From: Schumannella luteola
GTDB lineage: Bacteria > Actinomycetota > Actinomycetes > Actinomycetales > Microbacteriaceae
Length of the DNA stretch: 64,000 nucleotides
Direction: 5' to 3'
NCBI RefSeq assembly: GCF_013408685.1
Contig: NZ_JACBZY010000001.1
Location: 62,001-126,000, forward strand
Shown here piece by piece: positions 16,773 to 27,386 of this stretch. Both the position numbers and the translations under genes were made by a program. Under the pieces are notes generated by a model. It was given only the letters and a program-made list of their open reading frames with translations, did not search any database and had not been told where the DNA came from. The stretch's first letter is position 1; every line of letters begins with the position of its first letter.

Positions 16773-17428
16773 TGGGTGCCGCCGCATCCCCGACGCCCGC
16801 GTCCGCCTCCGCCTCCGCCCCGGCCCCGGCCCCCGCCGGTCGCGCCGCAGACCCCCGCGACCGCGACGTGCACCGCGCCGATCGCGTGGCCCTGCGCGTG
16901 CTCGCCGCAATCGCCGTCGTCGTGGGCGCCGGCAACCTCGCCTTCGGCATCCTGCACACCGTCGCCGCCGCGACCGGCAGCGCGACCCTGCCGCTGCTCG
17001 CCTCGCGCCCGCTCAGCGGCGGCGCCCGCGCGACCGAGATCAGCGTCGACACCGCCGACCTGAGCGGCGGCGTGCATGCGCTGCACGCCCTCGACGTCGG
17101 CTTCGGCGCGCTCACCGCGACCGCCGTCGCCCTCGCCTCGGCGCTGCTGCTGTGGAGCGTCGGGCGGGCGCTGCCGTTCAGCCGGCTGCTGTTCCGCGCC
17201 GCCCTCGCGACCGGCATCATCCTCGTCTTCGGCTCGATGATCTCGCTCGCCGCCGGCGGCTTCGCGCGCATGCAGGCCGCGTTCGAGCTGAGCGACACGG
17301 TGCCCGGCATCCGCGCCGGCTTCGAGGTCGACCCGAGCGGCATCGGCGCGGGCTTCGTCGTGCTCGCGGCGGCCGTGGCGATCCGCATCGGAACGCGCCT
17401 GCGCCGCGACACGGACGGGCTCGTCTGA
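16772..17428 (+). CDS. DUF2975-like membrane protein
   Basis: A 218-residue protein, ATG 16772 overlapping the previous stop. After an Ala/Pro/Ser-rich leader it has four membrane segments (about residues 42-65, 105-128, 143-165, 185-205), the layout of DUF2975 proteins. The segment VGRALPFSRLLFRAALATG matches the motif of that family, in which a loop before the third helix carries a PF-rich turn. Proteins of this family are commonly paired with a small Cro/YozG-type HTH gene, as here. The function is unknown; sensing a membrane condition and controlling the HTH protein is a guess. Confidence 0.8.
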   Translation: MGAAASPTPASASASAPAPAPAGRAADPRDRDVHRADRVALRVLAAIAVVVGAGNLAFGILHTVAAATGSATLPLLASRPLSGGARATEISVDTADLSGGVHALHALDVGFGALTATAVALASALLLWSVGRALPFSRLLFRAALATGIILVFGSMISLAAGGFARMQAAFELSDTVPGIRAGFEVDPSGIGAGFVVLAAAVAIRIGTRLRRDTDGLV

Positions 17429-17471
17429 TGACGGCAGCCGTCGCGCGGGGCGACCGCACGGATTCGGTCTG

Positions 17472-17702
17472 ATGGCGCCGGCCGGACCCGACGACGACGC
17501 GGGGCGCATCCACTGCCGACTCGACGAGCTGCTCGCCGAGCGCGAGATGACACTCACTCGCCTGAGCGAGCTCGTCGGCGTCTCGATCGTGAATCTCAGC
17601 GTGCTGAAGAACGACCGCGCCCGGGCGATCCGCTTCTCGACCCTGACGGCGATCTGCGACGCGCTCGACTGCGAGGTGGGCGAACTGCTCGTCGTCCGCT
17701 GA
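17472..17702 (+). CDS. Small HTH regulator, YozG/Cro type
   Basis: A 76-residue XRE/Cro-like helix-turn-helix protein consisting of little more than the DNA-binding domain: LDELLAEREMTLTRLSELVG, then VSIVNLSVLKNDRARAIR and CDALDCEVGELLVVR, the ending typical of YozG-type partners of DUF2975 proteins. It is translationally coupled (TGATG) to a 14-codon frame that links it to the DUF2975 gene. It probably autoregulates through the twin sites at 16511-16545. Confidence 0.88.
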   Translation: MAPAGPDDDAGRIHCRLDELLAEREMTLTRLSELVGVSIVNLSVLKNDRARAIRFSTLTAICDALDCEVGELLVVR

Positions 17703-17703
17703 T

Positions 17704-17785
17704 CGCGGACTCCGCGAGAGTACGCGGATTGCGACGCGACACGCCGCCTGAGGCCCGCAGAGTGCGTACTTTCGCGGAGTCGCGG
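17704..17785. terminator. Imperfect long inverted repeat between convergent genes
   Basis: Arm 17704-17725 (CGCGGACTCCGCGAGAGTACGC) pairs with 17764-17785 with two irregularities, closing a loop of about 38 bases. It separates the HTH gene (plus) from the small membrane protein gene ending at 17826 (minus) and is probably a shared terminator. Confidence 0.6.
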
Positions 17786-17825
17786 AGAAGGCGGGCGGGC
17801 GGGCGACGGAACGCGACCGGGGCGG

Positions 17826-18029
17826 TCAGCTCGCGGGCGGGGCGACCTTCTCGGCGCCGGCTGCGACGGGCGGCAGGCCGAGCTTGGCGCGCTCCTCTGC
17901 TTCGATGCGGCTGTAGACCTTGCGCTCGGTGCGGTCGGCACGGAAGATCGCGCGCATCGTGAACCAGAAGATGCCCCCGACCACGAGCGTCGGCAGGATC
18001 GACAGCAGCGCGGTATTCCAGGGGCTCAT
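17826..18029 (-). CDS. Small membrane protein (67 aa), unknown function
   Basis: A 67-residue protein beginning MSPWNTALLSILPTLVVGG. One membrane helix at residues 6-26 is followed by a basic and then acidic helical tail (FRADRTERKVYSRIEAEERAK). It is the last member of a run of leftward small membrane protein genes behind lysS. No family assignment is possible from what is visible, but clean start context and codon usage support a real gene. Confidence 0.7.
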   Translation of the reverse strand: MSPWNTALLSILPTLVVGGIFWFTMRAIFRADRTERKVYSRIEAEERAKLGLPPVAAGAEKVAPPAS

Positions 18030-18119
18030 GCGCTCAGGATAACCCGGGCCGGATGCGCGCCGACCCGACGGCGAGCGGGACCGCGCAGCCGCCCCGGCGA
18101 GTTCAGCGGACGGATCGGC

Positions 18120-18215
18120 TCAGCGCCCGACGCCGAGCGCGTACGCGACCGCCACCACCGCGATGATCACGACGAGACCGGCGATCGCGATGAAGCGCGA
18201 GCTCTTGCGATCCAT
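18120..18215 (-). CDS. 31-residue single-helix membrane peptide
   Basis: Translates as MDRKSSRF followed by a 20-residue hydrophobic helix (IAIAGLVVIIAVVAVAYALG) and VGR. ATG at 18215 is preceded by GGAGAG. It begins one base after the stop of the 48-residue gene upstream, so the two are probably co-translated. A Lys/Arg-flanked single helix of this size is typical of bacterial small membrane proteins that modulate a larger partner; the partner is unknown. Confidence 0.6.
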   Translation of the reverse strand: MDRKSSRFIAIAGLVVIIAVVAVAYALGVGR

Positions 18216-18216
18216 C

Positions 18217-18363
18217 TCAGAGCTCTCCGCGGGCGATCATGCCCGAGATGCCCGAGATGATGAGCCAGACCGCGACCGCGGCGACGCCCACCCAGATGAG
18301 GATGCGCGCCATCGAGGGCTTCTGCGGCTGCTTGCCGCCGCCCGGGCCGTTCAGATCGCTCAC
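18217..18363 (-). CDS. 48-residue single-helix membrane protein
   Basis: Starts at GTG 18363 and reads VSDLNGPGGGKQPQKPSMAR, then a membrane helix (ILIWVGVAAVAVWLIISGIS, residues 21-40) and GMIARGEL. A cytoplasmic Gly/Pro/Lys-rich N-terminus and one helix are all it contains. It is followed within one base by the 31-residue gene. Both are preserved between the 384-residue membrane protein and the 67-residue one, a compact leftward run of membrane genes. Confidence 0.6.
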   Translation of the reverse strand: MSDLNGPGGGKQPQKPSMARILIWVGVAAVAVWLIISGISGMIARGEL

Positions 18364-18411
18364 CCCGCAACCCTAACCGGGCGGATGCGCGTCGCCGCGC
18401 CACACTCGGGG

Positions 18412-19566
18412 TCAGGACGACGGCTCGGCACCCGGCTTCCGCCGCGGCCTGGAGGCGCGCTTCGGCGCGCGCGCCGCCCCGCGCTGCGTCGCGACCGAGC
18501 CGTGATCGACGCAGCGCACGAGCCGTCTCACGTCGTCGAGCACCTCGTTCAGCTGTGCACGGCTCTCGGCGACGAGGCTCAGCGCGTAGATCTCGTCGTC
18601 GACCTGGAAGGCGAAGTCCGCCCGCGCCGGCGACGCTATCGGCACGTCGGGTGTCGCCGGCGCGGCGGGCGCCGGGTGCGGCGGCACCGAGCGATACGAG
18701 GAGACACCGCGGATGCCGCTGCGGGTCGTGAAGGAGTTCACGCGACCGGGCGCGCGACCGGCCGCCGCCTCCACCCATCCGGCCGGATCCAGTCCTCGGC
18801 GCTGCTCCCCCGCCACGCGGCGAGCCGTGACGAGCACGGGCGCATCCCAGCCGGCGAAGGCGAGGAAGCCGTCGACCCCCTCGGCCGCGCACCGCGCGCA
18901 CGCCGCCGCGAGTGCCGCGGTGACGGCGGCACGCTCGGCGTCGGTGAACCCCGCCGGCTGCGCCTGCTCGATCTCGCCGACGACGTGCGCGACCCACGGC
19001 TCGGGGCGGGCGAGTCGCTGCACCTCGATCCACTCGGCCGGGGCGTCGAGCGAGAAGCCGGCCGTCGGAACCGTGAAGCGATCGAAGGCGAAGCGCGGCA
19101 GCTTCGTCAGCACGCGACGCCGAACGGGAGGCGGCGGCTTGGGCGTGGGCGACTTCGTGCGCGCGCCGGCGAGGATGCCGATGCCCAGACCGATCAGCGC
19201 CGTCACCGCGTAGGGCGAACCCGAGACGCCGATCGGCACGCGCCCGGCGGTGAGGAAGCAGATCAGACCCCAGCTCACCGCGGCGAAGGCGACCAGGCCC
19301 GGCGAGATGCCGAGCAGCACGCGCCCCTGCGCCCGCGTTCCCACGTTGCGGCGGCCCGGCGCCCAGGTCACGACCGTCAGCACGCCGAAGGAGAGGGCGA
19401 CCGCCAGGAAGAACGGCCACGGCAGCGGCCCCAGCCCGGCCACGCCGCCGATCGTCGAGCCGATCGGACCGACCAGCACGCCGCATCCGACCACCACCGC
19501 GAACGCGACGGCGGCGATGCGGCCGACGGCGCGATCGCGCGCCAGCTGGGCAGACGAGATGCTCAT
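18412..19566 (-). CDS. Membrane protein with cytoplasmic domain, unknown function
   Basis: A 384-residue protein. The first 145 residues contain four membrane helices (about 15-37, 48-68, 85-107, 118-136). A proline-rich linker (TKSPTPKPPPPVRRR) leads to a soluble domain of about 200 residues, and the protein ends in a very basic tail (RAPKRASRPRRKPG). The soluble part (FTVPTAGFSLDAPAEWIEV through VDDEIYALSLVAESRAQL) looks like a compact alpha/beta domain, but I do not recognise it. It lies 81 bases downstream of lysS. Confidence 0.75.
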   Translation of the reverse strand: MSISSAQLARDRAVGRIAAVAFAVVVGCGVLVGPIGSTIGGVAGLGPLPWPFFLAVALSFGVLTVVTWAPGRRNVGTRAQGRVLLGISPGLVAFAAVSWGLICFLTAGRVPIGVSGSPYAVTALIGLGIGILAGARTKSPTPKPPPPVRRRVLTKLPRFAFDRFTVPTAGFSLDAPAEWIEVQRLARPEPWVAHVVGEIEQAQPAGFTDAERAAVTAALAAACARCAAEGVDGFLAFAGWDAPVLVTARRVAGEQRRGLDPAGWVEAAAGRAPGRVNSFTTRSGIRGVSSYRSVPPHPAPAAPATPDVPIASPARADFAFQVDDEIYALSLVAESRAQLNEVLDDVRRLVRCVDHGSVATQRGAARAPKRASRPRRKPGAEPSS

Positions 19567-19647
19567 GTGCCGCTCATTCTGCCGGGGCGGATGCGCCGCC
19601 CACGACGGGGAGCCCTGCCCGCCCGCCGGGCCGACCTGCCCGCGGCC

Positions 19648-21264
<1,617 letters not shown>

Positions 21265-21305
21265 GTCTCTCAGTTCAGGTCGCGGGCGGTTCAGGTGCGG
21301 GCGGT

Positions 21306-22211
21306 TCAGTCGGTGGCGCCGGGGCGGAGGTCGAGGGTTCCGTTGTCGATCAGACGGGCCGGGCCGACCTTCGCCGCGATGATGACGCGGGCCTCGCCCC
21401 GGAACTCGTCGTCGACCGGATGGAACGTGGCCGGGTCGACGATCCCAAGGTAGTCGAGGGCGGCGAGCGGCTCGTCCGTGATCACGGCCTCGGCGGCGGC
21501 GCGCACGGCGGATGCGGGCGCGGCTCCATCGCCGGCCGCGGTCGCGCCGGCGGCGGTCGCGCGGGCCGCGGCGAGCGCCGCGCTCAGCACGCGCGCGGCG
21601 ATGCGCTCGTCGTCGCCGAGGTAGCGGTTGCGGCTGGAGAGCGCGAGTCCGTCATCCGCCCGCACCGTGTCGACGCCGACGATGCGGCTCGGGATGTCGA
21701 GGTCGCGCACCATGCGCTGCACGAGGAAGAGCTGCTGCGCGTCCTTCTGCCCGAAGACGGCGGCGGCGGGGCGGACGATGCCGAGCAGCTTCGCGACGAC
21801 GGTCAGCATCCCGTCGAAGTGGCCGGGGCGGCTCGCGCCCTCCCAGAGGCCGCCGACCTCGCCGGCAGTCACACGCGTCTGCGACGGACCCTGCGGGTAC
21901 ATCTCCTCGACGCTCGGGTGGAAGACGGCGGCGACGCCGTGCCCGGCGAGCGTGTCGAGGTCGGCGTCGAGGTCACGTGGGTACCGCGCGAGATCCTCAT
22001 TCGGCCCGAACTGCAGCGGGTTCACGAAGATCGAGACGACCACCTCGCCGCCGGTCTCGCGCGCGAGCGCGGCAGCGTGATCCACGAGCGCGACATGCCC
22101 CGCGTGCAGGGCGCCCATGGTCGGAACGAGGGCGACCGTGCCGGCTGGGAAGCGCTCGCGCAGCGCGGCGATCGACTCGATCACCTCGGGGCGGTCGGAT
22201 GCGGCGGACAC
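21306..22211 (-). CDS. panC: Pantothenate synthetase
   Basis: I chose GTG 22211, giving 301 residues starting [19 protein letters not shown]; the frame is open a further 222 bases upstream but that part reads as noise. Motifs of PanC are clear: [10 protein letters not shown] (the HxGH nucleotide-binding site), [27 protein letters not shown] and LALSSRN. It joins pantoate and beta-alanine with ATP to make pantothenate for coenzyme A. A low-complexity Ala/Thr/Gly insert near residue 220 is tolerated in this lineage. It runs straight into lysS. Confidence 0.95.
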   Translation of the reverse strand: MSAASDRPEVIESIAALRERFPAGTVALVPTMGALHAGHVALVDHAAALARETGGEVVVSIFVNPLQFGPNEDLARYPRDLDADLDTLAGHGVAAVFHPSVEEMYPQGPSQTRVTAGEVGGLWEGASRPGHFDGMLTVVAKLLGIVRPAAAVFGQKDAQQLFLVQRMVRDLDIPSRIVGVDTVRADDGLALSSRNRYLGDDERIAARVLSAALAAARATAAGATAAGDGAAPASAVRAAAEAVITDEPLAALDYLGIVDPATFHPVDDEFRGEARVIIAAKVGPARLIDNGTLDLRPGATD

Positions 22212-22318
22212 GGGGAACGATGGTAGTCGCCTGGGAGCAGGCGAGTTCGCGTCAGCTTCGCGCGTAGCGTGCCCCGCAGTCGACGAGGGCTCGCTCCGGC
22301 CCGGGATGAGGAGGAGCG

Positions 22319-23332
22319 GTGCGCGTTCTCGCCTATGTGCTGATGGTCGTGCTGACGCCGTGGCTGATGATCGGCGGCTGGGTGCTGCTCCTGATCTCGA
22401 CTCCTCACGGTTTCGCATCGATCGCCGATGCAAGTCCGCTCCCGCTGACGCTGTCCAGCTTCGGCGGTGGATTCGGCATGGCGGGAGCGATCACACTGGG
22501 GTCGATCGCGGCCTGGTGGCGGGTCGCCGGGCGGCCCTCTCGCGCGCGTCGGCGCGCGCGCATCCTGTCGTGGACGCTGAGCGGAGCAGGCTCTGCTCTG
22601 GTGCTCGTCGGCGGCGTCCTCCTCGGATCGGCATGGTGGGCGATCGCCATCGCGGCGCTGCTGCCGCTGGCGCTCGTCGCCGCCGCCGAGCCGCTGGGCG
22701 AGCTGGTCCGCCGCCGTGCGGACCGGCTCCGTTCCGACGCCGACGAGTACGTGCCGGTCGCCCGCGGTGAGGTGCGGAGGGTCGTGACGATCACGACGAT
22801 CGCGTTCGTCGCCGCCCTGCTGGCGATGCTCGTGCTCGCTCTCGTGCTGCGCTTCGCGCTCGGCGACGACGGAGGGCTGGATCCGATCGAGGTGGCCGCG
22901 CTTCCCGTGCTCGTCGCGGCGATCGCCTGGATCCTGGCATCCATCCGCATCTCGCGACGAGCCCGCGACATCACCGGCGGAGACCTGGAGAGGGCACGTC
23001 GGATCGGCCGCGTCGTCGTGCAGGGCAAGCAGGAGCCGCTCGACGACGGAGACCGGGCGGCAGCGGCACGGACGGCACTGATGCTGACGACCACGATTCC
23101 GCTGAATCTCGTCGGGATCTCGCTGCTGTACACGGGTCTGCTGTTGACGCAGGTCTCGAACATCGTCGGCGGCGGCGGATTCGACGTGCGCGTCCACGTC
23201 GGCCTGGTGTGCCTCCTGGGCGCGGTGTGGATCGCCCTCATCGTCATCTCGCTGCGCCAGCTGCGACGCGTGCGCGCCTATGAGCGGGATCACGGAGATG
23301 AGGCGAGCGGGACAGCGGTGTCCACGACGTGA
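22319..23332 (+). CDS. Multi-pass membrane protein, unknown function
   Basis: A 337-residue protein from GTG 22319 with GAGGAG just upstream. About eight membrane helices can be picked out (starting near residues 5, 45, 80, 100, 155, 190, 258, 300). Positively charged loops ([19 protein letters not shown]) lie between helices, consistent with the cytoplasmic side. No family recognised. With the helicase that follows it forms a plus-strand block between panC and the DUF2520 gene, which are usually neighbours. Confidence 0.7.
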   Translation: MRVLAYVLMVVLTPWLMIGGWVLLLISTPHGFASIADASPLPLTLSSFGGGFGMAGAITLGSIAAWWRVAGRPSRARRRARILSWTLSGAGSALVLVGGVLLGSAWWAIAIAALLPLALVAAAEPLGELVRRRADRLRSDADEYVPVARGEVRRVVTITTIAFVAALLAMLVLALVLRFALGDDGGLDPIEVAALPVLVAAIAWILASIRISRRARDITGGDLERARRIGRVVVQGKQEPLDDGDRAAAARTALMLTTTIPLNLVGISLLYTGLLLTQVSNIVGGGGFDVRVHVGLVCLLGAVWIALIVISLRQLRRVRAYERDHGDEASGTAVSTT

Positions 23333-23386
23333 GATACGGCCGACCTGGCGACCGTCGACGTCGGCGGCGCGTGTCAGCATGAAGGC

Positions 23387-26300
23387 GTGATCGATCCCGA
23401 GCCCTCCGCCGACTGGCGCGCGCGGCTCGGGCGGGGCGGTGGCGGCGTCACGGGCTCCGGTGGATCCGGCGCGGGCGCCCCCGGTTCGACCGGATCCGGG
23501 CCGGCCGGGCCGAGCATCCTGCCGCCGCCGAACGCCGAGCTCGCGCTGCTGTTCCAGCTGCGGGCGATCACGCGCACCGGCAGTCAGTGGACGGCGCCGA
23601 AGGCCGAGCCCGCCGCGGCGCTCGAGCCCGGGCGCGAGCACCGGCTCGCCGTGCGGCCCGCACTGCGCAGCGCGACCGGCAACTGGACGACCGGGTCCGT
23701 CGGCTGGGGCTCGCTCGGCTTCACGGTCGAGCGGCTGCGACTCGACCCTGCGCAGGTGCGCTGGTTCGGGCAGTTCGCGGCGCTGCACCGGGCCGGCTCC
23801 GACGGCTACCGCGCCCACGAACCCGACTGGCTGTACCTCGACGACCTCGCCGGCCCCGTGCTCTGGCCGCTGCTCGCCGAGGCGCAGCAGCTCGGCATCC
23901 GCTTCGCCGGCGGCGTGCGCGGCGGCGACGGCGAGGTGCGGCTCGCGGGCGGCGCCGCGGTCGTGGTCGAGCTGCTGCCCGACCGGGATGCTCGGGGTGC
24001 GAGCGCCTCCTCGGCGCGCGGCGACGCTGACGGCGCGAGCGGCGCCGCGACCGGCGTGATCGTGCATCCCGTCGCCCGGGTCGACGGCGCCGAGGTCGCG
24101 CCGAGCGGGCTGCTCGGCGAGCAGGGCCTCTACGTCTGGGATGCGGGGCGCACGCCCGCGAAGAGCGGCAAGGCCCCCGCGCTGGCGAACGTGCTGCTGG
24201 CGCCGTTCGCGGTCGACGCGAACCCTGCGCCCGTCGGCGCCGATGTCCCGGCGCCGCACCGCTCGCCCGGCCGCTCTCCCGCCGGCGCCGCCGAGGCGCT
24301 GCGCAGCGGCGCTGTGCGCATCCCCGCCGCCGACGCCGATGAGTTCTGGCGCGCCTACTTCCCTCGACTCGCCCGCCGGGTCGCCGTCGAGGGCGTCGGC
24401 CTCACCCTGCCCGACCTGCGCGACGAGGCCGTGCTGATCGTCGAGCACGGCGCGCGCGACCGCATCGTCACCCGCTGGGAGACCTGGTTCGGCGAGCTGC
24501 GCGAACCGCGCGACCCCGCGAGCGCTCCGGTTCCGGCCGAGGTGCCGCCGCTGCTCCGCGGCGTCGACGCCGCCGAGTTCACGGCCGAGCGCATTCCGCT
24601 GCTGAAGCTCGACGGCATCCGCGTGATCGAGACAGGAACCCGCCCCGCCTACCGCAAGCGCACCGAGACGCCCGAGCTCAAGCTCACCGCGGTCGAGAGC
24701 GAGCACCACGACTGGCTCGATCTCGGCTTCGTCGTCACGGTCGGCGACTACACGGTGCCGCTCGCGAAGCTCTTCGCCGCGCTGAGCAAGGGCCGCACGA
24801 AGATGCTCATGGTCGACAAGAGCTACCTCGACCTCGAACAGCCCGTCTTCGATCGGCTGCGCGAGCTCATCGACGAGGGCGCCGAGCTGGATGAGTGGGA
24901 GACCGGGCCGCGCCTCAGCCGCTACCGCGCGACCCTGCTCGAGCCCTTCGAAGACCTCGCCGACGAGCAGCCGGCCGCGCTCGACTGGCGCGCGACCGCC
25001 GCCGCGCTGCGCACCGCGCCTCCGCCGATCGATCCCCCGGCCGCGCTCGCGGCCGAGCTGCGGCCCTACCAGCTCGACGGATTCCGCTGGCTCGCGCACC
25101 TCTGGCAGCACCGGCTCGGCGGCGTGCTCGCCGACGACATGGGGCTCGGCAAGACCGTGCAGACGATCGCGCTCATGGTGCACGCGCGCTCGGACGCCGA
25201 GGGCACCGACGGCGCCGGCGACGGCAGGAGCACCGACGCCGCCTCGACCGCCGCATCCGCCGCTCCCCCGCACCTCGTCGTCGCGCCGTCGTCGGTCGTC
25301 GGCACCTGGGCCGCCGAGCTCGCCCGCTTCGCCCCGACCCTGCGCGTCGCGATCGTCGACAGCACGCGATCGCCGCTGCCCGACGACGTGGATGTGGTCG
25401 TCACGACCTACGCGGTGCTGCGCCTCGACGGGGGCGGCGCCGTGCATCCCGGGGCGCCCGACCGACGCCGCGCGCCGCGCCTCACGACCCGCCGCTGGAG
25501 CGCCGTCTGGCTCGACGAGGCGCAGTTCGTGAAGAACCCGGCGTCGCAGATCCACCAGACCGTCGCCGACCTCGACGCCCCCGTGCGCTACGCGATCACG
25601 GGCACCCCGCTCGAGAACAGCCTGCTCGACGTGTGGGCGCTGTTCCGGCTCGTCGCGCCCGGGCTGTTCCCGTCGCGCATCCGCTTCGATCAGCGCTACA
25701 TCAAGGTCGCCAAGAGCGAGCGGATCGACGAGCTGCGCCACCGCATCCGCCCGCTGCTGCTGCGTCGCACCAAGGCGGCGGTCGCGAGCGAGCTGCCGCC
25801 CAAGCAGGAGCAGGCTATCGGCGTCGATCTCGCGCCCGAGCACCGCGCGATCTACGACCGCTACCTGCAGCGCGAGCGGCAGAAGCTGCTCGGACTCGTC
25901 GACGATCTCGACCGCAACCGCTTCATCGTCTTCCGCTCGCTCACGCTGCTGCGGCTGCTCGCGCTCGACCCGCGGCTCATCGACGACGAGCTCGGAGCGG
26001 TGGATGAGGCACCCCAGCCGCCGCCGTTCGGTGCCGACGCGGAGAGGGCCGCGGAGCGCGCGGCTTCGATCGCTGCCACCCGGCCAGGGTCCGCCGGAGC
26101 CGGGGCCGGCATCCCCTCGGCGAAGCTGGATGCGCTGGTCGAGCAGCTCGACGAGCTGCGGTCGGAGGGGCACCGCGCCCTCGTCTTCAGCCAGTTCACC
26201 TCGTACCTGTCGCTCGTGCGCGCGCGGCTCGAGGCCGCGGGCATCGCGACCGAGCAGCTCGACGGATCGACGCTGCGGCGAGAGGACGTCATCCGCCGCT

Positions 26301-26620
26301 TCCGCGAGGGCGACGCCCCCGTGTTCCTGATCAGCCTGCGCGCCGGCGGCTTCGGGCTCACGCTGACCGAGGCCGACTACGTCTTCCTGCTCGACCCGTG
26401 GTGGAATCCCGCCGCCGAAGAGCAGGCGATCGACCGCACCCACCGCATCGGCCAGACGAAGCCGGTCAACGTCTACCGGATCGTCGCGAACGACACGATC
26501 GAAGAGAAGGTGCTCGCGCTCGGCGCGGCGAAGCGCCGACTCTTCGACGAGGTCGTCGACGACGGCGAGCTGTTCTCCGCACCCTTCACCGCCGACGACC
26601 TGCGCGGCCTGCTCGCCTGA
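23387..26620 (+). CDS. SNF2-family DEAD/DEAH-box helicase
   Basis: A 1077-residue Swi2/Snf2 ATPase. An N-terminal actinobacterial domain of about 530 residues (SNF2-helicase-associated type) is followed by the ATPase core: PYQLDGFRWL (Q-like motif), DDMGLGKTVQTI (Walker A), DEAQ box in WLDEAQFVKNP (motif II), TGTPLENSLLDVW (motif III), and in the C-terminal half VFSQFTSYL, LRAGGFGLTLTEADYV and DPWWNPAAEEQAIDRTHRIGQ (motifs V-VI). These proteins translocate on duplex DNA and remodel protein-DNA complexes such as stalled RNA polymerase. No nuclease or methylase partner is nearby, so a defence role is not supported. Confidence 0.93.
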   Translation: MIDPEPSADWRARLGRGGGGVTGSGGSGAGAPGSTGSGPAGPSILPPPNAELALLFQLRAITRTGSQWTAPKAEPAAALEPGREHRLAVRPALRSATGNWTTGSVGWGSLGFTVERLRLDPAQVRWFGQFAALHRAGSDGYRAHEPDWLYLDDLAGPVLWPLLAEAQQLGIRFAGGVRGGDGEVRLAGGAAVVVELLPDRDARGASASSARGDADGASGAATGVIVHPVARVDGAEVAPSGLLGEQGLYVWDAGRTPAKSGKAPALANVLLAPFAVDANPAPVGADVPAPHRSPGRSPAGAAEALRSGAVRIPAADADEFWRAYFPRLARRVAVEGVGLTLPDLRDEAVLIVEHGARDRIVTRWETWFGELREPRDPASAPVPAEVPPLLRGVDAAEFTAERIPLLKLDGIRVIETGTRPAYRKRTETPELKLTAVESEHHDWLDLGFVVTVGDYTVPLAKLFAALSKGRTKMLMVDKSYLDLEQPVFDRLRELIDEGAELDEWETGPRLSRYRATLLEPFEDLADEQPAALDWRATAAALRTAPPPIDPPAALAAELRPYQLDGFRWLAHLWQHRLGGVLADDMGLGKTVQTIALMVHARSDAEGTDGAGDGRSTDAASTAASAAPPHLVVAPSSVVGTWAAELARFAPTLRVAIVDSTRSPLPDDVDVVVTTYAVLRLDGGGAVHPGAPDRRRAPRLTTRRWSAVWLDEAQFVKNPASQIHQTVADLDAPVRYAITGTPLENSLLDVWALFRLVAPGLFPSRIRFDQRYIKVAKSERIDELRHRIRPLLLRRTKAAVASELPPKQEQAIGVDLAPEHRAIYDRYLQRERQKLLGLVDDLDRNRFIVFRSLTLLRLLALDPRLIDDELGAVDEAPQPPPFGADAERAAERAASIAATRPGSAGAGAGIPSAKLDALVEQLDELRSEGHRALVFSQFTSYLSLVRARLEAAGIATEQLDGSTLRREDVIRRFREGDAPVFLISLRAGGFGLTLTEADYVFLLDPWWNPAAEEQAIDRTHRIGQTKPVNVYRIVANDTIEEKVLALGAAKRRLFDEVVDDGELFSAPFTADDLRGLLA

Positions 26621-26654
26621 CCCGCGGAAGCTCGGATCACGCCCGCGTCACGAC

Positions 26655-27386
26655 TCAGTCGAGCGGCGGTTCGACCGGAGCCGGAGCCGCGCCGCGCAGG
26701 GCGTTATCCACGGCGGAGCGCACGAGCGGGCCCAGCAGACGCCCGGCCTCGTCGATGCCGATGCCGCGCAGCAGGCCGATCGACTGCTGCACGATCGCGG
26801 TCGAGAACGAGGATGCGGTGGCGATCGCCTCGGCGTAGGCGGGTCGATCCTGCTCCGGCACGACGACGGGCTCGGCACCCATCTCGACGGCGAGCGCCTG
26901 CGCGATCGGCAGCACGGGCGCGGGCGCCGTGACGGCGGCCCAGCTCTCCTGCAGTCGAGCGAGATCGAGGCTGGTGCCGGTGAACGCCATCGCCGGATGC
27001 AGCGCCAGCGGGATCGCACCGGCCGCCATCGCGGGCGCCAGCACCGCGGTGCCGTGACCGGGCGCGGTGTGCAGCACGAGCTGCCCCGGCTGCCAGCTGC
27101 CGGTCGCGGCGAGCCCGGCGACGAGCTCGGGCAGCTGGTCTTCGGGAACGGCGAGGATCACGAGCTCGCTGCGCTCGACCACCTCGGGAACCGGCAGCAC
27201 CGGCACGCCCGGAAGCAGCGCATCCGCCCGATCCCGGCTCTCCTGCGAGACCGCGCTGATGCCGACGATCGCGTGACCGGCGCCGCCGAGCGCCGCGCCG
27301 AGCACGGGGCCGACGCGGCCGGCGCCGACGATGCCCACGCCGAGGCGTCCCGACCGGCGGTCGGGCGGGGTTCCGATGCCGCTCAC
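26655..27386 (-). CDS. DUF2520 / Rossmann-like oxidoreductase-type protein
   Basis: A 243-residue protein starting at GTG 27386; its GTGA overlaps the stop of the preceding PH-domain gene. The N-terminus has a dinucleotide-binding fold (VGIVGAGRVGPVLGAALGGAG), and the C-terminal helical part fits DUF2520 (HPAMAFTG, then a region of helices ending in DNALRG). It is thought to act as an NAD(P)-dependent reductase, but no reaction has been assigned by sequence. In related genomes it stands next to panC; here the helicase block intervenes. Confidence 0.88.
   Translation of the reverse strand: MSGIGTPPDRRSGRLGVGIVGAGRVGPVLGAALGGAGHAIVGISAVSQESRDRADALLPGVPVLPVPEVVERSELVILAVPEDQLPELVAGLAATGSWQPGQLVLHTAPGHGTAVLAPAMAAGAIPLALHPAMAFTGTSLDLARLQESWAAVTAPAPVLPIAQALAVEMGAEPVVVPEQDRPAYAEAIATASSFSTAIVQQSIGLLRGIGIDEAGRLLGPLVRSAVDNALRGAAPAPVEPPLD

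Noticed and set aside
22181-26443. A 1420-codon minus-strand frame opposite the helicase
   Set aside because: Arg/Asp-rich antisense shadow of the SNF2 helicase and the membrane protein.
22319-26620. Defence system around the SNF2 helicase
   Set aside because: No nuclease, methylase or other defence partner is adjacent, and the helicase looks like the conserved actinobacterial type.
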